NCBI GenBank assembly: GCA_902794095.1
Contig: CADBFZ010000014.1
Span: 1 to 35,492, forward strand
Length of the DNA stretch: 35,492 nucleotides
Reading direction: 5' to 3'
From: an uncultured Lachnospiraceae bacterium
Lineage (GTDB): Bacteria; Bacillota; Clostridia; Lachnospirales; Lachnospiraceae
Of the stretch, positions 25,008 to 34,134 are shown in pieces (positions within the stretch are counted from its first letter, which is position 1; every line of letters begins with the position of its first letter). The notes below the pieces were generated by a model. That model saw only the letters and a program-made list of their open reading frames with translations, had not been told where the DNA came from and did not search any database. Made by a program: the position numbers and the translations under genes.

Positions 25008-25928
25008 TTAACCCTCCGCTTTAAGTCCTAAGAGTGTCATGATTAGAGCCATTCTTACATACATTCCGTATTTAACCTGTTTGAAGTAGCAGGCTCTGGG
25101 ATCGTCATCTACTTCAACTGAGATTTCGTTTACTCTGGGAAGAGGGTGGAGCACAAGCATGTTTTTGCTTGCCATGTTCATTTTCTCTTTGGTCAGGATG
25201 TAGAAATCTTTGAGTCTTACGTAATCCTCTTCGTTGAAGAATCTTTCCTTCTGCACTCTGGTCATGTAGAGCATATCAAGGTCTGCGATTACATCTTCGA
25301 GTTTGATAACTTCACGGTAAGGGATGTTCTTCTCCTTGAGCATATCCGTGATGTAATCGGGTACTTTGAGCTCGATGGGAGAGATGAATACGAAGCTGAT
25401 ATTATCGTATCTTACCAGTGCGTTTATAAGTGAATGAACGGTACGGCCGAACTTGAGGTCCCCGCAAAGTCCAATGGTAAATCCGCTTAACTTGCCGTGC
25501 ATACTTCTGATGGTCATGAGATCTGCAAGTGTCTGGGTAGGATGCTGATGTCCGCCGTCACCTGCATTGATTACGGGAATCTCGGATTTGGAAGCGGCTA
25601 CGTAGGGTGCACCTTCTTTGGGATGTCTCATTGCGCAGATATCAGCATACTGGGAAATTACCTTGATGGTATCGGATACGCTTTCTCCCTTTGCTGCGGA
25701 TGAAGAACCTGCATCGGAGAAGCCTATTACTTTACCGCCGAGTCTGAGCATGGCGGCTTCGAATGACAATCTTGTTCTTGTGCTGGGCTCATAGAAAGCC
25801 GTTGCAAGAATTCTTCCGTCACAGACGTGGGCATACTTTTCGGGATTTGCCTCAATCTCTGCGGCCAGGTCGAAAAGCTGATCAAGCTCTTCGGTTGTGA
25901 AGTCCATAGGACTCATCAAATGTCTCAT
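25008..25928 (-). CDS. pyrB: Aspartate carbamoyltransferase catalytic subunit PyrB
   Basis: 306-residue enzyme that condenses carbamoyl phosphate with aspartate, the committed step of pyrimidine synthesis. The carbamoyl-phosphate loop [20 protein letters not shown], the [16 protein letters not shown] segment and the [10 protein letters not shown] substrate motif are all intact. I use the ATG at 25928; GGAGG lies 12 bases upstream, and a TTG nine bases earlier is too close to it. A hairpin with a T run lies directly before this site, suggesting attenuation. pyrI follows in an operon. Confidence 0.95.
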   Translation of the reverse strand: MRHLMSPMDFTTEELDQLFDLAAEIEANPEKYAHVCDGRILATAFYEPSTRTRLSFEAAMLRLGGKVIGFSDAGSSSAAKGESVSDTIKVISQYADICAMRHPKEGAPYVAASKSEIPVINAGDGGHQHPTQTLADLMTIRSMHGKLSGFTIGLCGDLKFGRTVHSLINALVRYDNISFVFISPIELKVPDYITDMLKEKNIPYREVIKLEDVIADLDMLYMTRVQKERFFNEEDYVRLKDFYILTKEKMNMASKNMLVLHPLPRVNEISVEVDDDPRACYFKQVKYGMYVRMALIMTLLGLKAEG

Positions 25929-25945
25929 ATATAACAATATCCTCC

Positions 25946-25978
25946 TTAAAAAAAGGACTGAAATAAATTTCAGTCCTT
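25946..25978 (-). terminator. Hairpin with T run between the nitroreductase gene and pyrB (possible attenuator)
   Basis: On the minus strand AAGGACTGAAA pairs with TTTCAGTCCTT (plus positions 25953-25978), followed by seven T that run straight into AAGGAGG, the pyrB ribosome binding site. There is no promoter-sized gap after it, so pyrBI must be read through this hairpin. Confidence 0.8.
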
Positions 25979-25985
25979 AAAAAGA

Positions 25986-26525
25986 TCAACTCTTATAGGT
26001 GACCAGATCGGAAACTTCTTTACGATTTGGAGCGGTGGGTTCTTCTGCTGCATATCCGATAGCAATTACAGCTGTAAGAATCTGTCCTTCGGGAATACCG
26101 ATAACATCGGCTGCATTGTCATCATAAAGTCCCATAATAACGGTGGAAAGTCCGGCATCATGAGCTGCTAAACAAAATGTCTGACATGCAATACCGGAAT
26201 CAAACATCTGCCATCCGTCTCCGAGAGGAGTGGAGGCTGAGCCGTCTCTTTCGTATCCGCTTCGCTTATCGATGACACTGAGAGCAACTACCATGGGAGC
26301 GCCTCTCATAATGTCTCCGTTCTTGGCCCAAATAGTGGTGCAATCAGCTAATTTATCCTTAGCCTCTCCGGTAAGAACGTAATAACGGGTAACCTGAGTG
26401 TTTTTCCAGCTGGGTGCAAAACGCGCCACATCGATAACGGATTCGATCAGTTCTTTGGAAACCTCACGGGAAGTATCGAATTTACGCACGCTTCGACGTT
26501 CTTTAATGGCTTTTACTGTTTCCAT
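25986..26525 (-). CDS. Nitroreductase family protein
   Basis: 179-residue FMN-dependent nitroreductase-type oxidoreductase. It opens METVKAIKERRSVRKFDTSREVS, the usual FMN-phosphate site, with FAPSWKNTQ and the closing LTAVIAIGYAAEEP. Members reduce nitro groups, quinones or flavins with NAD(P)H; the true substrate is unknown. AGGAGG precedes the ATG at 26525. It lies upstream of pyrBI on the same strand, separated by a terminator-like hairpin. Confidence 0.9.
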   Translation of the reverse strand: METVKAIKERRSVRKFDTSREVSKELIESVIDVARFAPSWKNTQVTRYYVLTGEAKDKLADCTTIWAKNGDIMRGAPMVVALSVIDKRSGYERDGSASTPLGDGWQMFDSGIACQTFCLAAHDAGLSTVIMGLYDDNAADVIGIPEGQILTAVIAIGYAAEEPTAPNRKEVSDLVTYKS

Positions 26526-26609
26526 ACGGATCCTCCTGTTAAGCTGGGTTATCGCAATTGATTTTAACATCCGGAACCCTTATTTTCAATGGTAATCTGA
26601 GGGCTTTTG

Positions 26610-26618
26610 TGGTATATT
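26610..26618 (+). promoter_or_regulatory. Possible extended -10 promoter for the transglutaminase gene
   Basis: TGG followed by TATATT (26613-26618) makes a TGnTATAAT-like extended -10 about 45 bases before the start codon. No good -35 is seen. The gap between the divergent nitroreductase gene and this gene is 137 bp, enough for two promoters. Confidence 0.35.
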
Positions 26619-26662
26619 CGAAGTTGAAAGATTTTGTCCGTATGCGGAAAGGAGGAGAGAGC

Positions 26663-28321
26663 ATGGGCTTTTTGAAAAAGCTTGGTTACGGGCTCCTGGC
26701 AGTAGTTGCTGCCGTATCCCTTGTTGTGCTCCTCTGCGCCATGAATCCGAATCTTACGGGTAAGATCAGCGAGATCTTATACGGTGAAGACGGTCGCAGC
26801 GGACTTATAGGATCGAATACATCGGAAGAGGTTACGGCGGGTGCACCGTCCGGTTCCACCCCTGCGGATCTGGGTATTCCTGCAGGCTCGGGTGTGGATT
26901 CAACCCTAATTCCTTACACGCCTTATAACGGGACCATTACCACCATTCCCGATAATGTTCTGGCCCTGAACGGCTATATGCCTGTTACCGGAACGGGACT
27001 CGAGCTTACCGAAGCTCAGGCTAAGGCAACAGAGGGAACCATCGATAAGGGCTCCGAAGGGTCTGATCTTGAATTTGACCCGGTGATGTATCCCTATTAT
27101 GCGATGCTCGATTCCACCTGCCAGGCGCTTTACAAGCAGATCTATGCCAACGCCTGTGACGTGGTGTCTTCTTTTGCGCCTTGTAAAAGTGTAAACACCG
27201 ACCAGGTTCAATATACGTTTGAAGCGGTATTTGCGGATCATCCCGAACTCTTTTACGTTCAGACCGCGTATACCGAGAAATATACATCCGATAAGAAAGT
27301 CGTTGAGATCGACCTTGCATATTATACGATTGCCAATGATCTTGAAACTGCAAGGGCTTCATTTGATGCAGCAGCCACTGCACTTGAAGAGTCGGCAAGA
27401 CAGTATGCGGATGATTATTCCAGAGAAAAGTTCGTTCATGATACACTGATGCAGATGGTTGTTTATGATGCCTCTGCACCCATGGACCAGAGTGCATACA
27501 GCGCATTGGTAAATGGCAGAAGTGTTTGTGCGGGATATGCAAGGGCATTCCAGTATATCATGCAGAAACTCGGAATTCCGACCTATTACTGCGCCGGAAC
27601 CTCGGGTGAGGACCATGCGTGGAACATTGTGAAACTCAGTGACGGATATTATAATGTTGATGTCACTTGGGATGACACAGAGCCCACTTCGTACGACTAT
27701 TTCAACAAGACTGACGGTGACTATGCAGGAACTCATGTAAGAAAGAGTTTGTCGGTTTATCTGCCTGCATGTACAGGAACCCAGTATCGGAATCTTGAGA
27801 GTTCAGCGCCTGTTTCGGGTACAGAAGGCGAAGAGGGAACTCAGACTTCCGTAAGCGACGGAGAACTCGATCATTACGATCCTTATTTTGACCCGTATAT
27901 AAACAACGATCCTCAGACTCCTCTTGATTACGAGTCCGAGCATCCGGAAGCTTACCCTGATGTAAGCGGTAATTCCGGCAGCGGTTCGGGAAATTCTACA
28001 TTGCCCACATCGAATGCCGCGGCACAGCTTGCAATATACGGATTAAAAGAAAGCGATGCGCTCACGACACTTCAGAGCTATTACGATGATTGCAGAGTTC
28101 AGCTTGTTTCTTGCGGGATGGGAGACCACAGATTTTATAACGTCGTTCCGGAATCACTTTTCAAAACCATTGAGAGTGAATACGGAAAAGGCAGTTATTT
28201 AAATGGCTATATGAACAGTGCTCTTAAGACTATCGGAGCTACCAATTGTAATATAGTTATTCAGGCCGAAAGGCTTGGCGGGGGGTATTACAGGATCTGG
28301 CATAACGTTTATGTATGGTGA
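26663..28321 (+). CDS. Exported transglutaminase-like domain protein
   Basis: 552 residues from the ATG at 26663, preceded by GGAGGAGAG. An N-terminal hydrophobic segment (about 9-28) after KK probably anchors it to the membrane or acts as a signal. A papain-like transglutaminase core is seen at residues about 285-350: Cys in NGRSVCAGYARAF, His in GEDHAWNIV and Asp in NVDVTWDD. Low-complexity Ser/Gly/Pro-rich segments flank it. Bacterial relatives act as cell-surface proteases or cross-linkers of uncertain substrate. It lies 24 bp before a diguanylate cyclase gene on the same strand. Confidence 0.87.
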   Translation: MGFLKKLGYGLLAVVAAVSLVVLLCAMNPNLTGKISEILYGEDGRSGLIGSNTSEEVTAGAPSGSTPADLGIPAGSGVDSTLIPYTPYNGTITTIPDNVLALNGYMPVTGTGLELTEAQAKATEGTIDKGSEGSDLEFDPVMYPYYAMLDSTCQALYKQIYANACDVVSSFAPCKSVNTDQVQYTFEAVFADHPELFYVQTAYTEKYTSDKKVVEIDLAYYTIANDLETARASFDAAATALEESARQYADDYSREKFVHDTLMQMVVYDASAPMDQSAYSALVNGRSVCAGYARAFQYIMQKLGIPTYYCAGTSGEDHAWNIVKLSDGYYNVDVTWDDTEPTSYDYFNKTDGDYAGTHVRKSLSVYLPACTGTQYRNLESSAPVSGTEGEEGTQTSVSDGELDHYDPYFDPYINNDPQTPLDYESEHPEAYPDVSGNSGSGSGNSTLPTSNAAAQLAIYGLKESDALTTLQSYYDDCRVQLVSCGMGDHRFYNVVPESLFKTIESEYGKGSYLNGYMNSALKTIGATNCNIVIQAERLGGGYYRIWHNVYVW

Positions 28322-28345
28322 TTCTGAAAAACCGGGAGAAAATGT

Positions 28346-29512
28346 ATGGATGCTTTTTTGTTGTTTAACATTGGAGTTGATTGTTTTGCCGTTATAGTAA
28401 TGGCAATCCTTATCTTCACCTGCTATTTCAGCTTTGACAACACACAGGATGTTCGTCTGATGAGAAGAGCTTTCCTGGTGCTGTTGCTGGTTCTGCTCAG
28501 TGACTTGTTCCAGTGGGCACTTGACGGAAGGCCGGGATCATCTGTTACTACACTTTTATACATAGACAATACGCTGTATTACATCTTCCAGATAGGCGCT
28601 GTCATAGTCTGGAACGATTATGTACACTACAGAGTTCTCAGGAAGGTTAAGTCCAGGAATGTAATGATCGCATCTTCCATCGTACCGCTTGCAATCGTAT
28701 GTATACTGATGCTGACCAATCCTCTTACTCATTTTATTTTCTTCATCGGACAGGGTAACCATTATGAGAGAGGACCACTTAGTACCCCTCTTGCATTACT
28801 GGTTATGGGCTACCTTCTCTTTACAAGTTTCTGGATCCTGTATATGAGAAGAAAAGAAATGCTTTCAAGTATCAGACGTGAATACATGATCCTTGCGGGA
28901 TTCGTAGTAGCTCCTTTCTTCGGTGCGATAATACAGCTTAATGCATTCGGAATCAGTCTTATCTGGCCCCTTGCATGTATAAGTATGTTGATCCTATATA
29001 TCAACAGATCCCAGGATGAAATTTCAATCGATGCACTTACCGGACTCAATAACAGAGGAAGCCTGGATAAGTACCTGGTTGAACGTGTCTATTCGGAATC
29101 CGAAGAGAGACTCACACTCATTCTCATGGATCTTGATAAGTTTAAGACCATAAACGACGAGCTCGGTCATGACATGGGTGATGTTGCACTCAGAGAGGTA
29201 TCCGAGATAATAAGACAGTCATTTTCCAGCGGACATAATTTCCTTGCAAGATACGGCGGAGATGAGTTCGTTGTAGTAATACCACAGATTGACGATCCCA
29301 GAATGATAGACAGTTATATGAAGAATCTGAGATCTAATGTGGAGGCTTTCAACAAAGCAGAGAGCTTCCCTATCAAGATCAGCATCAGCTGCGGTATGGC
29401 ATTCTATCCGAGGGAAGAGATACATACTCCCGAAGATCTGCTTAAAGCAGCGGACAATCAGATGTATGAAGAAAAAGAGCGTCATCACGCAGAGATGGGC
29501 TATAGAAAATAG
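28346..29512 (+). CDS. Membrane diguanylate cyclase
   Basis: 388 residues. About seven hydrophobic segments fill residues 5-225, and the GGDEF domain begins IDALTGLNNRGSLDKYL. The active loop ARYGGDEFVVVIP is intact near residue 303 and LMDLDKFKTINDELGHDMGD precedes it, so it should make c-di-GMP. The four residues at the usual RxxD inhibitory position do not match, so feedback control is probably missing. The stop is ten bases before the hemerythrin-HIT gene, suggesting shared transcription and a joint sensing role. Confidence 0.92.
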   Translation: MDAFLLFNIGVDCFAVIVMAILIFTCYFSFDNTQDVRLMRRAFLVLLLVLLSDLFQWALDGRPGSSVTTLLYIDNTLYYIFQIGAVIVWNDYVHYRVLRKVKSRNVMIASSIVPLAIVCILMLTNPLTHFIFFIGQGNHYERGPLSTPLALLVMGYLLFTSFWILYMRRKEMLSSIRREYMILAGFVVAPFFGAIIQLNAFGISLIWPLACISMLILYINRSQDEISIDALTGLNNRGSLDKYLVERVYSESEERLTLILMDLDKFKTINDELGHDMGDVALREVSEIIRQSFSSGHNFLARYGGDEFVVVIPQIDDPRMIDSYMKNLRSNVEAFNKAESFPIKISISCGMAFYPREEIHTPEDLLKAADNQMYEEKERHHAEMGYRK

Positions 29513-29522
29513 GTGAGGGCAT

Positions 29523-30368
29523 ATGGCATCGATTAAGTTTGACTGGTCTGAGTACTATGAGATCGGCATTCCTGAAGTAGATGAACAGCATAAGCAGCTT
29601 TTTTCCATAGGTCGTACAATTGAACAGATGAGTATGAAAGGCGGAGAGAATGTTACGGATCAGGAAATCCTGAGTCTTGTTAACAGCCTCAGAGATTACA
29701 CCGGCTTTCACTTCTACTCGGAAGAGAAACTTATGGAGGAAATCCATTATGAGGACATGCAGCTTCATAAGAAGCACCATGCCCAGATGCTTTACTTTGT
29801 ATCAAATTACGATATCAGAAAGTTCAGAAAGAACTTCGAAGCAACCGTTGCTGAGATCCTTGATATCATAAGCGATCAGGTAGTTCATCATATTCTCGGA
29901 GATGATAAGAAATTTGCGACAGCTTATAAGACCTATCAGAAGATCCATAAGCATATGGATGATAAGGTTAAGGCTGACCGAATGGAAAACGAGGAAAGCT
30001 ACGGATTCACCATAAAAGAATTCAATTCCTCCATAGCATACCTAATGAGAGACCAGAGTGCATCGGGCCACTGTGTCATCGTTAATAAGGAGAAGAAGGC
30101 CAAGTACCTTGCAATGACCGCACTTGAGAGAGACTCGTTCCATGCGGACATGATCAGGGTTGCAAAGGCCGTTAAGAAAGTATTTAAACCCGATGCCATC
30201 GATTATATGTATTTCGAAGACGTGGATGAGAATCTTCTTTTTCATATAATCCCCAAATATCAAGGTGCCGAAGACTTCGGAAAATCCCCCGTTTATGATG
30301 CGGGCAAGGAACTCACCGAAGATGAATATAAAGATCTCGTTGCAAAGATCGGTTCGGAAATAAAATGA
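29523..30368 (+). CDS. Hemerythrin-HIT-like fusion protein
   Basis: 281 residues. Residues 1-135 are a bacteriohemerythrin with the di-iron ligands in DEQHKQLF, HFYSEEKLM, HKKHHAQM and HHILGDDK, which binds oxygen. From about 160 a HIT-like domain follows: GHCVIVNKEKKAKYLAMTAL, KAVKKVFKPDAIDYMYFEDV and NLLFHIIPKY. The catalytic HxHxH has become N-L-L-F-H, with the middle His (nucleophile) replaced by Leu, so hydrolysis is unlikely and nucleotide binding may remain (inference). It follows a diguanylate cyclase by ten bases. I assigned the HIT part by motif, without a search. Confidence 0.8.
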   Translation: MASIKFDWSEYYEIGIPEVDEQHKQLFSIGRTIEQMSMKGGENVTDQEILSLVNSLRDYTGFHFYSEEKLMEEIHYEDMQLHKKHHAQMLYFVSNYDIRKFRKNFEATVAEILDIISDQVVHHILGDDKKFATAYKTYQKIHKHMDDKVKADRMENEESYGFTIKEFNSSIAYLMRDQSASGHCVIVNKEKKAKYLAMTALERDSFHADMIRVAKAVKKVFKPDAIDYMYFEDVDENLLFHIIPKYQGAEDFGKSPVYDAGKELTEDEYKDLVAKIGSEIK

Positions 30369-30384
30369 TCGGAGAAAGATTTTA

Positions 30385-31428
30385 ATGGACGAAATAAAGA
30401 ATGTGCAGCAGACTGCTTCCGATGCAGCACCCGCTAAGAAGGTAATGCTTTCGGGAATTCAGCCCAGCGGAGATCTTCACCTGGGCAATTACCTCGGAGC
30501 GATCAAGAACTGGGGTGCCAGAACGGAAGAGTTTGACTGTTTTTATTTTATGGCAGACCTTCATACCATAACCGTCAGACAGGAGCCTGCAGAGCTCAGG
30601 AGAAGAACTCTCGAGCAGCTTGCTCTTTATATTGCGTGCGGACTCGACCCCGAGAAGAATACTCTTTTCATTCAGTCACAGGTTCCCGCTCATGCACAGC
30701 TCGGCTGGATTCTCCAGTGCTATACCCAGTTCGGTGAGCTTTCAAGAATGACCCAGTTCAAGGATAAGTCCGAGAAGCATAAGGACAATATCAACGCGGG
30801 TCTCTTTGCATATCCTTCACTCATGGCTTCCGACATCCTTCTTTATCGTCCGGATTTCGTTCCCGTAGGTGAAGACCAGAAGCAGCATGTAGAGCTTACC
30901 AGAAACATCGCAACCAGATTCAACTCAATCTACGGCGATGTCTTCAAGATCCCCGAGCCTTACATTGCTAAGACCGGAGCGCGTATCTACGGACTTACCA
31001 CTCCCGATTCCAAGATGAGTAAATCAATTCCCGAAGGATGCGTATTCCTCATGGACGATCCCGACACCATCGCTCGTAAGTTCAAGCGTGCGGTTACGGA
31101 CTCCGATACCGAGAAGTGCGTAAGATATGACAAGGCTAATAAGCCCGGTGTTTCCAACCTTATGAATATCTATTCAACCATCACCGGCAAGACCTTCGAA
31201 GAAATCGAAGCTGAGTTCGACGGCAAGGGATACGGCGTATTCAAACCCGCTGTAGGTGAAGCAGTTATCGAGACACTTCGTCCCATCAGAGAAGAAGCTT
31301 CCAGAATCATCAAGGATAAGGCTTATCTTGAGTCCGTTTACAAAGACGGTGCAGCAAGAGCATCAAGAGTCGCAAACAAGACTCTTGCCAAGGTTTGTAA
31401 GAAGGTAGGTTTTGTTCCCCTGTCATGA
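30385..31428 (+). CDS. trpS: Tryptophanyl-tRNA synthetase
   Basis: 347-residue class I synthetase that charges tRNA-Trp. The HIGH-type motif is in SGIQPSGDLHLGNYLGAI and the KMSKS loop in DSKMSKSIPEG, with the usual MASDILLYRPDFVPVGEDQKQH between them. The first 17 residues are a non-conserved tail. It overlaps the next gene's start codon by four bases (ATGA), coupling it to a glycosyltransferase. Confidence 0.96.
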   Translation: MDEIKNVQQTASDAAPAKKVMLSGIQPSGDLHLGNYLGAIKNWGARTEEFDCFYFMADLHTITVRQEPAELRRRTLEQLALYIACGLDPEKNTLFIQSQVPAHAQLGWILQCYTQFGELSRMTQFKDKSEKHKDNINAGLFAYPSLMASDILLYRPDFVPVGEDQKQHVELTRNIATRFNSIYGDVFKIPEPYIAKTGARIYGLTTPDSKMSKSIPEGCVFLMDDPDTIARKFKRAVTDSDTEKCVRYDKANKPGVSNLMNIYSTITGKTFEEIEAEFDGKGYGVFKPAVGEAVIETLRPIREEASRIIKDKAYLESVYKDGAARASRVANKTLAKVCKKVGFVPLS

Positions 31429-33248
31429 TCCGATTATTTATAAGCAAAGTAAAACAAAAAGGTTTTAAGACCGTAATGAAGATCTGTTTTGTAAGACTTA
31501 AGTACTTCATCAGACAGATCTTCTCCGGAAAGAGTTTAAGAGAGTCTTGGTCCCGTACTCTTTTCTATGGAATCAAACCTGTTGTATATGATGAACTTGT
31601 AAGGGAAAGAGAGGCTCAGGTTCCGCATCCCACGGACCTTGAATATCAGCCTCTTGTTTCTATAATCATTCCCGTTTACAACATCGAAGATAAATTCCTT
31701 CGTCCCTGCCTGGATTCATGTCTGGATCAGACTTATAAGAATATCGAAGTCTGTGTATCCGACGACAATTCCAGCCTCGAAAGCGTTAAGACAACTCTTT
31801 CAGAGTACGAAGAGAAGTACGATAATTTCCATGTCTTTTGGAGAAAAGAAAACGGTAGGATATCCGAGAATACCAACTCCGCGCTTTCCATTGCAAAGGG
31901 CGAATTCATCGCACTTGTTGACGATGACGATACTCTCGAGCCTTATTCGATCCTCGAGATGGTCAGATATATCAATGAGCACAGGGATACCGATGTGGTT
32001 TATTCCGATGAGGATATGCTCACAGAAGACGGTCTTACCCGTCATGATCCCAAGTTCAAGCCCGACTGGTCACCCGATTCATTCATGTCCATCATGTACA
32101 CCTGTCACCTCTGTGTGATAAGGAAATCAATCGTGGATCAGGTAGGCGGATTCGATAAGAGATTCGACGGAGCTCAGGATTACGACTTGATAATGCGTAT
32201 ATCCGAGATCACCGATAAGATCGGACACGTTCCCCAGATTCTTTATCACTGGAGAGAAATCCAGGGTTCAACCGCACTTGATATGGGTGCCAAGGAGTAC
32301 TTAAAGGCAGCCAGTGAGAACCTTAAGAAAGAAGCTCTCGAGAGAAGAGGTCAGAAAGGTCACATCGTTTGGTGTCCCTTAAAAGAAGTCGTTCAGTGCT
32401 TCCCTGTTTACGAAACCGACGATGACGATCTTGTAAGTATAGTCATTCCCTCCAAGGATAATTTCAAAGTCCTTAAGAGATGTATAGACAGCATTCATGC
32501 GGTTCCTGCGGGAGTTAAGTATGAAGTTATCGTTGTCGACAACGGATCCAATGATAAGAACAAAGCAAAGTACGAAAAGCTTCTTGAAGGCTACGGCGAT
32601 TCATATGTTTACGAGCCTTTGAAGTTTAATTTTTCCAGGATGTGCAATATCGGTGCATCACATGCCAAGGGAAATATCATCCTGTTCCTGAATGATGATA
32701 TCAAGGTTGCAGGCGACGGATGGCTCTCTATCATGGCGGGCCACGCAAAACTTCCTCACGTAGGAGCTGTGGGATGTAAGCTTTATTATCCCAAGGGTTG
32801 TGCAATCCAGCACTGCGGCGTAGTTAACACCGCTGCAGGTCCCGGACATGCATTCTACGGAATCGAAGACAGAGATATCGTAATGTACGGCGGAAGAAAC
32901 CTTCTTCCCTATAACTTCAGCGTAGTTACCGGTGCCGCACTTATGCTCACTGCCGACAAGTTCAAAGAGATCGGCGGATTTGAAGAGACACTTACCATCG
33001 CTTATAACGATGTTGCTCTTTGCTTCTCACTCCTTGAAAAAGGATACCTGAACGTATTAAGACCCGATGTTGCTCTTACTCATTATGAGTCGGTAAGCCG
33101 TGGTCTCGACGATCAGGACAGCGAGAAGACCAAGAGAAGAATTGCCGAGATGGAGAGGCTTTACGAACTTCATCCCGCAATGAAGGGATTCGACGCATGC
33201 TTCAATCCCAATTTCAAGAATGATTCTGCGGATTTCAGATACGAGTGA
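31425..33248 (+). CDS. Two-domain family 2 glycosyltransferase
   Basis: 607 residues with two GT-A (GT2) domains. The first begins VSIIIPVYNIEDK near residue 76 and has VDDDDTLEPY as its DxD region. The second begins VSIVIPSKDNFKVL near 336 and has LFLNDDIKVAGDGWL. A short N-terminal basic segment (about 1-35) could touch the membrane. Tandem GT2 proteins build surface polysaccharides such as O-antigen or rhamnan; the sugar is unknown. It is translationally coupled to trpS and followed after 22 bp by an SseB-like gene. Confidence 0.9.
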   Translation: MIRLFISKVKQKGFKTVMKICFVRLKYFIRQIFSGKSLRESWSRTLFYGIKPVVYDELVREREAQVPHPTDLEYQPLVSIIIPVYNIEDKFLRPCLDSCLDQTYKNIEVCVSDDNSSLESVKTTLSEYEEKYDNFHVFWRKENGRISENTNSALSIAKGEFIALVDDDDTLEPYSILEMVRYINEHRDTDVVYSDEDMLTEDGLTRHDPKFKPDWSPDSFMSIMYTCHLCVIRKSIVDQVGGFDKRFDGAQDYDLIMRISEITDKIGHVPQILYHWREIQGSTALDMGAKEYLKAASENLKKEALERRGQKGHIVWCPLKEVVQCFPVYETDDDDLVSIVIPSKDNFKVLKRCIDSIHAVPAGVKYEVIVVDNGSNDKNKAKYEKLLEGYGDSYVYEPLKFNFSRMCNIGASHAKGNIILFLNDDIKVAGDGWLSIMAGHAKLPHVGAVGCKLYYPKGCAIQHCGVVNTAAGPGHAFYGIEDRDIVMYGGRNLLPYNFSVVTGAALMLTADKFKEIGGFEETLTIAYNDVALCFSLLEKGYLNVLRPDVALTHYESVSRGLDDQDSEKTKRRIAEMERLYELHPAMKGFDACFNPNFKNDSADFRYE

Positions 33249-33270
33249 TCGAAACTTTCGGAGGTGTGAT

Positions 33271-33732
33271 ATGGCTCTTAACGAGGCTTGCGAAAAACTT
33301 GAAAAGGCTGTTAATGCGTTTGTGTTCCGTAAAAGCGATGAGACCAACCTTGAACTCAGACAGGAACTTGTGGATTTTATAGCTAATAACGAGACAGTCC
33401 TTACTTCAGTCAGGATCCTTAAAAAGGGTGCATCTTTTGATGATGTTGCAGGTGAAAAGAATGCGGACGGATCCCGCCCCATTTCCATCAGCCTTGTAGG
33501 GGCTTCAGACGGTGTATGGATCCCTGTTTTCACCGGAAATGAGCAGAAGAACCTGGGAGTAGGACACGAACTTCTCGAGACCGGAATCATCTGGGTTCTC
33601 GACTATGCACTTTCCGTGGATGATGTTAAGGGGGTTTCCATCAATCCCTTCGGAGAGCAGATCAACCTCGACCGCAATTCCATCAGATCACTTCTCAGAG
33701 CTGCTGATGTAGAGGCAGGATTTGAATCCTGA
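33271..33732 (+). CDS. SseB-like protein
   Basis: 153 residues from the ATG at 33271, preceded by GGAGG. The C-terminal DVKGVSINPFGEQINLDR fits the SseB N-terminal-domain family (enhanced serine sensitivity), a group of unclear function. The front part, KLEKAVNAFVFRKSDETNLELRQELVDFI, is a predicted helix bundle. No signal or membrane segment. It ends just before, or overlaps, the next small gene. Confidence 0.8.
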   Translation: MALNEACEKLEKAVNAFVFRKSDETNLELRQELVDFIANNETVLTSVRILKKGASFDDVAGEKNADGSRPISISLVGASDGVWIPVFTGNEQKNLGVGHELLETGIIWVLDYALSVDDVKGVSINPFGEQINLDRNSIRSLLRAADVEAGFES

Positions 33733-33739
33733 TAACTTT

Positions 33740-34003
33740 ATGATGAATGAAGAAAAATACAGAGGAATCGAATATCCCGAGAGGGAAGCAACCGATGAAT
33801 TCATCGATGAAGTCATAGCTCATCTTGATAAAGAGCTTGAGATCGGTGCGGTTAAGATGACCGTCGAAATGGACGATCATCAGGAAGAACACGCCAAGGT
33901 TTCTCACAAGTGCTCCAAGGCCTACGGCAGAGAAGCCACCACCATGATTGCTCAGCTCGACATGATCCACGACCTGTATTTATCCGATATGGAAGATGAA
34001 TAA
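33740..34003 (+). CDS. Small acidic protein of unknown function
   Basis: 87 residues from the ATG at 33740. It is acidic and rich in Glu, Asp and His, with no signal or membrane helix, and includes DEFIDEVIAHLDKELEIG and HKCSKAYGREATTMI. I do not recognise a family. No clear ribosome binding site precedes this ATG; a TTG at 33722 with GAGG six bases upstream would overlap the SseB-like gene by 11 bases and is an equally possible start. Coupling to the SseB-like gene is likely. Confidence 0.6.
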   Translation: MMNEEKYRGIEYPEREATDEFIDEVIAHLDKELEIGAVKMTVEMDDHQEEHAKVSHKCSKAYGREATTMIAQLDMIHDLYLSDMEDE

Positions 34004-34071
34004 AAAAGTCTCTTTTATAAAACTTTTAGAACTCTGCAAATCCAGTAAATTCAATACTTTCAAATCAATTG

Positions 34072-34098
34072 TTAGCACTCTTGTTAAAAGAGTGCTAA
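34072..34098. promoter_or_regulatory. CIRCE operator (HrcA binding site)
   Basis: TTAGCACTC, nine bases, GAGTGCTAA is a perfect match to the CIRCE consensus, bound by the heat-shock repressor HrcA. It lies just upstream of the -35 box of the htpG promoter. It shows that this HSP90 gene is under HrcA control, as groE and dnaK operons are in Firmicutes. Confidence 0.95.
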
Positions 34099-34105
34099 TT
34101 TTTTC

Positions 34106-34134
34106 TTGACTTATAAAATGGGCGGTCATAAGAT
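34106..34134 (+). promoter_or_regulatory. Promoter of htpG
   Basis: TTGACT (34106-34111) and TAAGAT (34129-34134) are separated by exactly 17 bases, immediately after the CIRCE element. The start codon lies 44 bases downstream behind AGGAGG. Confidence 0.8.
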
